A stretch of 5,135 nucleotides of DNA from an uncultured bacterium (GTDB lineage Bacteria > Verrucomicrobiota > Lentisphaeria > Oligosphaerales > Oligosphaeraceae). The translations under genes and the position numbers were made by a program. Positions 1 through 5,135 of the stretch are shown piece by piece; within the stretch, counting starts at the first letter, position 1, and each line of letters starts with the position of its first letter. The stretch spans positions 1 to 5,135 of the forward strand of contig CACZQQ010000216.1 of NCBI GenBank assembly GCA_902783355.1, in the 5' to 3' direction. A model generated the notes under the pieces. That model worked only from the letters and a program-made list of their open reading frames with translations, searched no databases and was not told the DNA's origin.

Positions 1-864
1 CAGGTCACCGATCCGCTCGTCTGGCACGCCGTGGTCAGCGACGATCTGGGGGAGAGCTGGCGCGAGGTCCAGACGGACAACGACACGGGGCGGCTGAACT
101 GCTACGGCCTCTACACCTGGGACCCCGTCATCGACTTCAAGATGCCTGACGGACATACGCGCATCTGGGCCAACGGCTATTCCGTCATCCCCTGCAAGGA
201 GATGTACGGCGGCGCGCGCCAGCGCGAATACACCTTGACCCGCTACAGCGACGACGGCGGCAAGAGCTGGTCGCAGTGGCAGGTCATCGGCAAGTTCATC
301 GGCTCCGGCGAGGCCCACTACTTCATGACATCGGGCAACCGCCTTCTGGTCGCCCTGCGGGAGGAGACCGAATCCATCGTGGACCACGACGCGCAGCTCA
401 AGTGCGCCTACAGCGACGACTACGGCGAGAGCTGGAGCGACCCCGTGCTGGTGCGCGGGCCGGGCCGCCACCACGGCTGGTTCGCGGAACTGCCCGACGG
501 CCGCATCGTGCTGACCTACGTGGTGCGGAGGGGATATCCGCCTGACGCGCAGGGGCGGCCCCAATATGGCGTCGAGGCGGTCATCAGCGCCGACGGCGGC
601 AGGACATGGGACACCGACCACATCTACGTCCTGGCCAAATGGAGCGCGGTGCCGCAGTGGTCGGTCGACGGCGGGGCGCCGGAGCCGACCGACGACTGGA
701 ACTTCGCGCCCCAGTCCACCAGCACCATCTACAACCCCCACACCGGAAAGCTCGTGACCGCCTACGGTACCATGCAGTACGTCAAATACAACGTCCGCGG
801 CAAGGGCTTCGGCCCGCGCGGACTGGTGCTGCTGGAATGGGCGCCGCCGCCTCTGGCGAAATAG
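1..864 (+). CDS. Sialidase-fold (Asp-box/BNR) glycosidase, 3' part
   Basis: The reading frame is open from the first base, so the true start lies upstream; 287 codons and the TAG stop (862-864) are visible. Counting from the first visible codon, four Asp-boxes (S-x-D-x-G-x-[ST]-W) are seen at residues 13-20, 83-90, 138-145 and 196-203. They mark a six-bladed beta-propeller of the sialidase superfamily. Candidate active-site residues, chosen because the paralogue at 2938-4809 keeps them, are D41 (in WDP), R120 (in LREE), R156 (in GRHH) and R176 (in YVVR). The protein stops right after the last propeller strand (LLEWAPPPLAK) and has no lectin tail. Such proteins are usually annotated exo-alpha-sialidase, but many Asp-box proteins cleave other sugars, so specificity is open. 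Any signal peptide would lie outside the window. The next gene starts 21 bases after the stop, which suggests cotranscription. Family assignment is firm; substrate is not. Confidence 0.9.
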   Translation, partial: QVTDPLVWHAVVSDDLGESWREVQTDNDTGRLNCYGLYTWDPVIDFKMPDGHTRIWANGYSVIPCKEMYGGARQREYTLTRYSDDGGKSWSQWQVIGKFIGSGEAHYFMTSGNRLLVALREETESIVDHDAQLKCAYSDDYGESWSDPVLVRGPGRHHGWFAELPDGRIVLTYVVRRGYPPDAQGRPQYGVEAVISADGGRTWDTDHIYVLAKWSAVPQWSVDGGAPEPTDDWNFAPQSTSTIYNPHTGKLVTAYGTMQYVKYNVRGKGFGPRGLVLLEWAPPPLAK

Positions 865-885
865 CCCTCCATTGAAGAAACCGCC

Positions 886-2925
886 ATGTCCCTTCCCTTC
901 CGCTACACCCTGCGGCGCAGCCTGCCGCCTTGGAGCTTCCAGCAATGCCTCGCCGAACTTGAGGAGGCCATCGACCGCTGGAAGCTGGACGAGATTCTCA
1001 TCAAGGTTGACGCGGAGGAGTTCAGCCACGCGCAGGTCAGCCTGCCCTGGCTGGACGCCTATCTGCCGCTGCTGGCGGAGGCCAAGCGGCGCATCGAGGC
1101 CAGGGGCGCGCTCTTCTCCATCAACCCGTGGATCACCGTCTGCCACCACGACCGCGGCCGCAGGGGAGAGGACTCCTACGCCGGCTTCGAACCGATGGTG
1201 GACATCGGCGGCGCGAAGGCGCTGGCGTGCGCCTGCCCCTATTCCGTCTCATGGCGCGCCCACACGGCGGAGGTCTGGCGCCGCTACGCCTCCCTCCGTC
1301 CCCACGCCATCTGGCTGGAGGACGACCTGCGCACCTTCGGGCACGCCGCCAACGTCCGGTTCAGCTGCTACTGCGAGGAGCACCGCCGCCGATTCTCCGA
1401 ACGCGCCGGCCTCGACCGCACCGTCCCGCTGGAGGAACTGCGGGCGGCGCTCCTGCAGCCGGGCGCGCCCCATCCGTGGCGGAAAGTGTGGCTGGAGTGC
1501 CAGAACGAATCCACGCGTGACGCCGTCGAGTTTCTGGCGCGCACCGTCCACGCCGTCTCGCCGGAGACGCGCGTGGGCCTGATGTCCAGCGGCCCGCGCA
1601 ACCACTGCCTTGAAGGCCGCCGCTGGCGCGACCTCGCCGACGCGCTCTCCGACCACGGCCGTTACCCCTACCTCAGCCGCGCCACCATGGGGCGCTACGA
1701 CGAAATCACCCCGCTGGACCTGTACACAACCGTGGATCTCGTCAGGCTGACCCGCCGCCTCCTGCCAGATGCGGAGGCGGAACTCCCTGAATTGGAGAAC
1801 TATCCATATTCACGCGTCAACCGCAGCGTCGCCTCCACGCGGGCGGAACTGCTCCTCTGCGGCGTGCTGGGCTGCCACGGCGCGGCAATGAACCTCTTCG
1901 ACCACTTGGGCAACCGCATGGACGCGGGAGAGAAGTACGGCGCGATGCTGGCGGCGGAGAAGCCCTGTCTGGAGGCGCTTGCCCCGCTGCTGCGCGCCCC
2001 CGGCCGCGACCGCGGCGTCAACCTCGCCTTCAGCGAAGACTACGGCAAATGCTGCCACACCACCGAAGGCGACGTGAATCCCTTCAAATGGGTGGGGCGC
2101 GGGAGCGCGACCGCCATGGTGGCGGGCCTGCTCGGCCTGCCCCTTCTCTACGACCGCGACGCCGAAATCACCTTCCTGACCGCGCAGACCGCGCGCGCCC
2201 TCAACGACGAGACGCTGCGCCGTTACCTCTCCGGCGGCCTGTGGCTTGACGCGGCGGCCGCCCTCATCCTGTATGAGCGCGGGTTTGGAGAACTCATTGG
2301 TGTAAAAGAATTTGCAGAGCCAAGGCATCCCGACGAATACCCCAACGCCGCCGCGGAGGAGTTTCTTCCGCAGCCAACGGACATCCCCAGCTATGCCTCG
2401 CTCTTCGTGCCCTGCTACGGCGACAATTCGCCCGTGCACTTTCTGACGCCCGCCGACGGCGCGCAGGTCTTCAGCCGTGGCGTGGACTACAACCACAAGC
2501 CCCTGGGCGTCACCGCCACGCTCTACCGCAACCATTTGGGCGGCAATGTCTTCGTGCATGCCTTCGAATACGAGCCCTATGCCGGCAACGCCTCCTTCTG
2601 CTCGCCGCAGCGCCTCGCCGCCTTCGGCCGCCTGCTAGAAGCCCTCGGTACAGCGCCCCTCCGTGTCACGGGCGACGGCGTCTGCTCCTTCGCCGTCCGC
2701 CGCGACCTCGACGACGGGCGGACGGTGGCGGGTTTCATGAACTTCTCCAACGACCCGTGGGAGGAGGTCGTCTTCCACCTGCCCGACGCCGAAAAGTTCG
2801 CCTCGGCCACCGTCCTGGAGGAGGACGGCCAGTGGCGCACCATCCCCTACACGCCGCAGATGGGGCGCTGGACGCTGCGCCGCACCGTCCCCGCCAAGCG
2901 CGCCCTCTTCGTCATACTGGAATAG
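886..2925 (+). CDS. Putative GH42-like TIM-barrel glycosidase, uncharacterised family
   Basis: This 679-residue protein has no signal peptide or membrane segment, so it is probably cytoplasmic. Residues 1-380 read as a TIM barrel. NPWITVCHHDRGR is typical of an uncharacterised GH-A-like protein group I recall only by pattern. WLEDDLR (143-149) sits where GH42 beta-galactosidases carry W-x-[ND]-N-E with the acid/base Glu. C117, C161, C163 and H166 match the spacing of the GH42 zinc cluster with His for the last Cys. E302 or E304 (ELENYPYS) is a candidate nucleophile. Residues about 385-470, ending in YLSGGLWLDAAAALILYERG, resemble the amidotransferase-like trimerisation domain of GH42. The rest (about 510-679) looks like one or two beta-rich domains, ending at FVILE. 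Length is close to GH42 proteins (about 650-690). The ATG at 886 is favoured by the 21-base gap from the previous stop, but only a weak purine stretch (GAAGAAA) precedes it, so translation may be coupled. The gene is real; the GH42-like reading is an inference from motifs. Confidence 0.85.
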   Translation: MSLPFRYTLRRSLPPWSFQQCLAELEEAIDRWKLDEILIKVDAEEFSHAQVSLPWLDAYLPLLAEAKRRIEARGALFSINPWITVCHHDRGRRGEDSYAGFEPMVDIGGAKALACACPYSVSWRAHTAEVWRRYASLRPHAIWLEDDLRTFGHAANVRFSCYCEEHRRRFSERAGLDRTVPLEELRAALLQPGAPHPWRKVWLECQNESTRDAVEFLARTVHAVSPETRVGLMSSGPRNHCLEGRRWRDLADALSDHGRYPYLSRATMGRYDEITPLDLYTTVDLVRLTRRLLPDAEAELPELENYPYSRVNRSVASTRAELLLCGVLGCHGAAMNLFDHLGNRMDAGEKYGAMLAAEKPCLEALAPLLRAPGRDRGVNLAFSEDYGKCCHTTEGDVNPFKWVGRGSATAMVAGLLGLPLLYDRDAEITFLTAQTARALNDETLRRYLSGGLWLDAAAALILYERGFGELIGVKEFAEPRHPDEYPNAAAEEFLPQPTDIPSYASLFVPCYGDNSPVHFLTPADGAQVFSRGVDYNHKPLGVTATLYRNHLGGNVFVHAFEYEPYAGNASFCSPQRLAAFGRLLEALGTAPLRVTGDGVCSFAVRRDLDDGRTVAGFMNFSNDPWEEVVFHLPDAEKFASATVLEEDGQWRTIPYTPQMGRWTLRRTVPAKRALFVILE

Positions 2926-2927
2926 CC

Positions 2928-2932
2928 AGGGA
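2928..2932 (+). promoter_or_regulatory. Ribosome binding site of the second sialidase-like gene
   Basis: AGGGA lies 5 bases before the ATG at 2938 and 8 bases before the second, in-frame ATG at 2941. The spacing suits the second ATG slightly better, so the protein may start one Met later. The site sits inside the 12-base gap after the previous stop, so there is no room for a separate promoter and the gene is probably translated from the shared mRNA. Confidence 0.6.
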
Positions 2933-2937
2933 ACAAC

Positions 2938-3006
2938 ATGATGAAAGCGTACCATATCGTCATTCTTCTTGCCCTTTGGGGCAGCGTCATCCGCCTGTCC
3001 GGGGCG
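2938..3006 (+). other. Signal peptide coding segment
   Basis: Residues 1-23 have a short basic start (MMKAYH), a hydrophobic core (IVILLALWGSVI) and a small-residue end, Ser-Gly-Ala, that fits signal peptidase I cleavage after A23, before DSSTAAW. No Cys follows the cleavage point, so this is not a lipoprotein signal. The core is interrupted by one Arg (R19) close to the cleavage site, which is slightly unusual but tolerated. Confidence 0.75.
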
Positions 3007-4809
3007 GACAGCTCGACAGCGGCATGGAACTACTGGCAGGCGTGGGAGCCCTGCGCCATCGCCGTCGGCAACGAGCGCGACGGCTTCCTGGACAGCGTGC
3101 CTGGCCGGCGGTGCCTCTCGAATCCCACGGGCGATGGCGTCGAACTCGTCATGCCGTATATCTCGAAGGTGCCGGAGGAAAAACGCTATATGTTGACTTT
3201 CAACAGGTTGAAGAATGGCGGAGGCAGGGAGGCCGTGCTGCAGGAAAGCACTGACGAATGCGAGACGTGGCAGACGGTGGCGGCCGATCTGCAGGGCACG
3301 GCGTGGGGCCTGTGCTGCGTTGGAAACGGCGTCATGCTGGCTTCGGACGGCGCGGCGCGCTCCACCGACCTGGGACGCACATGGACGCGCGAGGGCCTCT
3401 ATCGGCATGTCAAGGAGCCGCGCTTCCCAAGCATGATCTGCGGCTGGGATCCGCCGCTGGTGGTCAAGGACAGCGGCGGCAGGCACCTCATCGGCACCGG
3501 CTACTACACCCGCAACTACTACTATCCCGAGGCCAAGGTGAACCCCGTCATCCGCGAAAGCCACGACGCAGGCCTGACCTGGACGCCGTGGCGCGGCCTG
3601 CCCGAGTTCCCCGGCGTCAGCGAGGTCACGCTCGCCTACAACGCCAAGGGCGAGATCCTGGCGGGCCTGCGCGAGGACGAAATCGGCGGCTGCCCCGACG
3701 ACCACTACAGCCGCCTGAGCACCTCCATTTCCGTCGATGGCGGCCAGACCTGGACGGAACCGAAGGTCGTCGCAGGCAATGGACGCCACCACCCCAGCTT
3801 CGCGGTGCTGCCCGACGGACGCGTCGTGATGACCTATGTGGTCCGCATGGGCTACCCCAAGACCGACGGGCGCGACACCTATGGCATCGAGGCCGTCGTC
3901 AGCTACGACGACGGGCGCACATGGGACACGGACCACCGCTACGTCCTCGCCAAATGGACCCACGGCTGCGTGCTGACGGACAGCCAGGGCAACCGCGTGG
4001 CGGTGGCCCACTTCTACGGCGCGCCGCAGAACACCAGCACCCACTATCTGCCCGAAAGCGGCTGCCTCGTCACCGCCTACGGCACCGGCCAGAACCGCAG
4101 CTACATCGACGGGCGGGGGAACTACCTGCCGCACCAGGTCGCCCTCGTCAAATGGATGCCGATGCCGCGGGAGCAGTACACGCAGCAGAAGGCCGCGCCG
4201 CCCGCGCCGATTCCCGCCGAGGAGGCGCTGGCCAGGCTGCGTGCCAACACAGGCTGGGCCGTCAGCTACAACGCGCTGACAGGCCTGCCCGACGGCGGAT
4301 GGGTCAACGGCTACGCCGAGGGCTGCGTCCACGTTGACAACGGCTGGCTGGCACTGGACCACACCCTCGGCAGGGCGGGATACTATCCATTCCGCGGGCT
4401 GGACCGCCTCGTGACCATATACGGGGCCTTCGGACTGCGCGCGCGGCTGGAAGTCCCGAAAGACGGCGAGGACAAGCCGCACCGCCTCCTCTTCTACGCC
4501 GTCATCAACAACGGATGGGACCGGCACAGCGTCGAACTGATCATCGACAGGAACGCCAATCTGGTCGGCCCGCTCGGCCAATACGAACTGCCGACCGAAA
4601 ACGGCAAGCCCTTCCTGCTGGAGGTCTGGGGCGACCCCCGCAGCCGACGCCTCCGTGTCTGGGTGGACGGCGCACTGGTGGCCGACCGTGAATACACCCC
4701 GCACCATATGCCGCCGGAGACGGCCAGCACCTTCTATTTCGGCTCCGGCTCCCGCAGCGTCGGCGGCACCGCCAGGCTCGCCTTCGTCCAGTTCGGCGCC
4801 GTGGACTAG
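2938..4809 (+). CDS. Secreted sialidase-fold protein with C-terminal lectin-like domain
   Basis: The 623-residue protein begins with an export signal (residues 1-23). Five Asp-boxes follow at 104-111 (degenerate, STDECETW), 142-149, 208-215, 265-272 and 322-329, giving a sialidase-type beta-propeller over about residues 30-410. Candidate active-site residues shared with the upstream paralogue are D171 (WDPP), R245 (LREDE), R283 (GRHH) and R303 (YVVR). I see no [FY]RIP motif, which marks many GH33 sialidases near the N-terminus, so sialic acid may not be the substrate. A Pro/Ala-rich linker (about 409-430) leads to a C-terminal domain (about 433-623) with the strand pattern of a LamG/concanavalin-like beta-sandwich, including RLRVWVDGALV; such domains often bind or position glycans. 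The protein likely works in the periplasm, outside the cell or at its surface. It follows the preceding gene by 12 bases and is probably in the same operon. Fold is certain; exact substrate is unknown. Confidence 0.92.
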   Translation: MMKAYHIVILLALWGSVIRLSGADSSTAAWNYWQAWEPCAIAVGNERDGFLDSVPGRRCLSNPTGDGVELVMPYISKVPEEKRYMLTFNRLKNGGGREAVLQESTDECETWQTVAADLQGTAWGLCCVGNGVMLASDGAARSTDLGRTWTREGLYRHVKEPRFPSMICGWDPPLVVKDSGGRHLIGTGYYTRNYYYPEAKVNPVIRESHDAGLTWTPWRGLPEFPGVSEVTLAYNAKGEILAGLREDEIGGCPDDHYSRLSTSISVDGGQTWTEPKVVAGNGRHHPSFAVLPDGRVVMTYVVRMGYPKTDGRDTYGIEAVVSYDDGRTWDTDHRYVLAKWTHGCVLTDSQGNRVAVAHFYGAPQNTSTHYLPESGCLVTAYGTGQNRSYIDGRGNYLPHQVALVKWMPMPREQYTQQKAAPPAPIPAEEALARLRANTGWAVSYNALTGLPDGGWVNGYAEGCVHVDNGWLALDHTLGRAGYYPFRGLDRLVTIYGAFGLRARLEVPKDGEDKPHRLLFYAVINNGWDRHSVELIIDRNANLVGPLGQYELPTENGKPFLLEVWGDPRSRRLRVWVDGALVADREYTPHHMPPETASTFYFGSGSRSVGGTARLAFVQFGAVD

Positions 4810-4819
4810 GCGCCCGCAG

Positions 4820-4833
4820 GCCGCCATGGCGGC
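4820..4833. repeat. 14-base perfect palindrome after the sialidase-like gene
   Basis: GCCGCCATGGCGGC is its own reverse complement and starts 11 bases after the TAG stop. As RNA it could fold into a 5-pair stem with a 4-base loop, but no T-run follows, so it is a poor terminator candidate. In GC-rich DNA it could also be chance. Confidence 0.5.
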
Positions 4834-4912
4834 GAGAAGGGAGAGCAGGAAGGCGCGCCAAGACGGCGGCCATGCAGGTTGATGTTGGATTCTGCCTACA
4901 ATCCGCGCTTGG

Positions 4913-4924
4913 AAATATATATTT
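4913..4924. repeat. 12-base AT-only palindrome
   Basis: AAATATATATTT is a perfect palindrome and the only pure A/T run of this length that I noticed in the window. It lies about 115 bases before the ABC transporter start, where promoter or regulator binding sites would be expected. It could be an easily melted promoter segment or an operator; no matching -35 element was found. Confidence 0.45.
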
Positions 4925-4935
4925 AGCATGATTGC

Positions 4936-4953
4936 CGCGCCCGCGCGGGCGCG
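4936..4953. repeat. 18-base GC-only palindrome (strong hairpin)
   Basis: CGCGCCCGCGCGGGCGCG is a perfect palindrome. As RNA it forms a 7-pair all-GC stem with a GCGC loop. It begins 11 bases downstream of the AT palindrome. The sequence after it (TGCAGTCGTC) lacks a T-run, so it is not a standard terminator; a leader hairpin, pause site or bidirectional transcript end are options. Confidence 0.5.
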
Positions 4954-4995
4954 TGCAGTCGTCATCCCTCGGCCGCCATAGCCGTCAACCCACCC

Positions 4996-5014
4996 GCCCG
5001 GAGCATGTCCGGGC
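4996..5014 (+). repeat. Leader hairpin upstream of the ABC transporter gene
   Basis: GCCCGGA and TCCGGGC pair as a 7-base stem around a GCATG loop. It ends 10 bases before the probable Shine-Dalgarno site (5025-5028) and 25 bases before the start codon, so it would lie in the mRNA leader if the promoter is upstream. It does not cover the ribosome binding site by itself. Confidence 0.45.
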
Positions 5015-5024
5015 CTATGCGTTT

Positions 5025-5028
5025 GAGG
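5025..5028 (+). promoter_or_regulatory. Ribosome binding site deciding the TTG start
   Basis: GAGG is separated by 11 bases from the TTG at 5040. This is at the long end of normal spacing. No ATG exists in this frame between the upstream stop (TGA 4929-4931) and the ABC motif, so the site supports TTG as initiator. Confidence 0.45.
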
Positions 5029-5039
5029 ATTGTCCACCA

Positions 5040-5135
5040 TTGGAAGAGTTCCTGAAGTTTGACAATGTCAGCAAGTCCTTCGGCTCGCTGAAGGTCGTGA
5101 AGAACGTCACCTTGAACATCAAGAGCGGCGAGATC
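5040..5135 (+). CDS. ABC transporter ATP-binding protein, N-terminal fragment
   Basis: Reading from TTG at 5040 gives 32 residues that begin (M)EEFLKFDNVSKSFG and continue to ...LNIKSGEI, where the window stops. This is the standard N-terminal strand pattern of ABC ATPases: FDNVSKSFG, a short insert, then V-KNVTLNIKSGEI just before the Walker A loop, which lies beyond the window. F14 is in the usual place of the A-loop aromatic residue that stacks on adenine. The start is inferred: no in-frame ATG is available, the homology begins a few residues later, and a GAGG lies upstream. The 230-base gap suggests its own promoter or leader. The family is clear, but import versus export and the substrate cannot be told; sugar uptake would fit the neighbours but is only a guess. 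Confidence 0.85.
   Translation, partial: MEEFLKFDNVSKSFGSLKVVKNVTLNIKSGEI

Larger units (their letters stand above)
4810..5039 (+). other. Non-coding gap with several palindromes
   Basis: These 230 bases separate the sialidase-like gene from the ABC transporter gene. No convincing protein is encoded. The composition changes sharply: GC-rich flanks enclose an AT-rich patch around 4911-4932. Four palindromic or hairpin elements are listed separately. None is followed by a T-run, so no canonical intrinsic terminator is visible. A TACAAT at 4897-4902 resembles a -10 box but has no -35 at proper distance. The gap most likely holds the end of one transcript and the promoter and leader of the next, but I cannot place either exactly. 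Confidence 0.6.

Noticed and set aside
872..1582. 236-codon + strand frame overlapping the GH42-like gene, starting at TTG 872
   Set aside because: Ser/Arg/Pro/Ala-rich translation without domains, out of frame with the motif-bearing protein; a typical GC-rich shadow.
4820..4833. Intrinsic terminator for the sialidase-like gene
   Set aside because: The palindrome gives only a 5-pair stem and is followed by GAGAAGGGAG rather than a T-run.
4826..4882. 18-codon frame starting in the palindrome after the stop
   Set aside because: Arg/Ala-rich translation, no ribosome binding site, and it is only the end of an overlapping shadow frame.
4815..4890. Signal- or lipobox-like stretch on the - strand (FLLSLLAAMAACG)
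   Set aside because: It resembles a lipoprotein signal, but the frame then runs antisense through the sialidase-like gene without any recognisable protein, so it is most likely chance or at best a remnant.
4879..4902. TTGATG and TACAAT as a sigma70-type promoter
   Set aside because: The two hexamers are only 12 bases apart, too short for a working -35/-10 pair; no better -35 was found for TACAAT or for the TATATT at 4918.
4872..4931. 19-codon frame in the gap (ATG to TGA), possible leader peptide
   Set aside because: No Shine-Dalgarno at proper distance (AGGAAGG is 18 bases away), no run of regulatory codons, and no evidence beyond an open frame.
2635..5040. 801-codon open frame on the - strand across parts of two genes and the gap
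   Set aside because: It lies opposite two well-supported genes with clear domain motifs. Its translation is a low-complexity Ala/Gly/Val/Arg mixture with no recognisable domain, as expected for a long antisense frame in GC-rich DNA.

Overview
The window is a GC-rich (roughly two-thirds G+C by eye), densely coding stretch of a bacterial chromosome or contig, with every credible gene on the + strand. It looks like part of a carbohydrate-degradation locus: the 3' part of a sialidase-fold (Asp-box/BNR) gene (1-864), a 679-residue protein that I read as a distant GH42-like TIM-barrel glycosidase (886-2925), a second complete secreted sialidase-fold protein with a C-terminal lectin-like domain (2938-4809), a 230-base non-coding gap rich in palindromes (4810-5039), and the first 32 codons of an ABC transporter ATPase (5040 to the window end).

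The first three genes are separated by only 21 and 12 bases and are very probably one transcription unit. The two sialidase-like proteins are clear paralogues: they share long blocks such as the GRHH segment, the YVVR-GYP segment and the last Asp-box followed by DTDH. Only the second carries the extra C-terminal beta-sandwich. The middle gene has no signal peptide, so it probably acts in the cytoplasm, whereas the complete sialidase-fold protein starts with a typical export signal. A plausible but unproven scheme is extracytoplasmic attack on a glycan by the sialidase-fold proteins, uptake of fragments, and intracellular cleavage by the middle enzyme. The ABC gene beyond the gap may or may not belong to this scheme, because the window ends before anything specific to its substrate.

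The organism cannot be named. Tandem Asp-box proteins with lectin-like tails, high GC, mixed strong and weak Shine-Dalgarno use and an uncharacterised GH42-like neighbour would fit the PVC group (Lentisphaerota, Planctomycetota, Verrucomicrobiota), but this is inference only.

The most interesting points are: (1) the middle protein keeps a GH42-type zinc cysteine cluster with exact spacing but with His in place of the last Cys, and has Asp-Asp where GH42 has Asn-Glu; (2) both sialidase-like proteins keep three candidate active-site arginines, while the complete one has no recognisable [FY]RIP motif, so their substrate may not be sialic acid; (3) the gap contains four distinct palindromes or hairpins. 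I found no RNA gene, CRISPR array, insertion sequence or canonical terminator.
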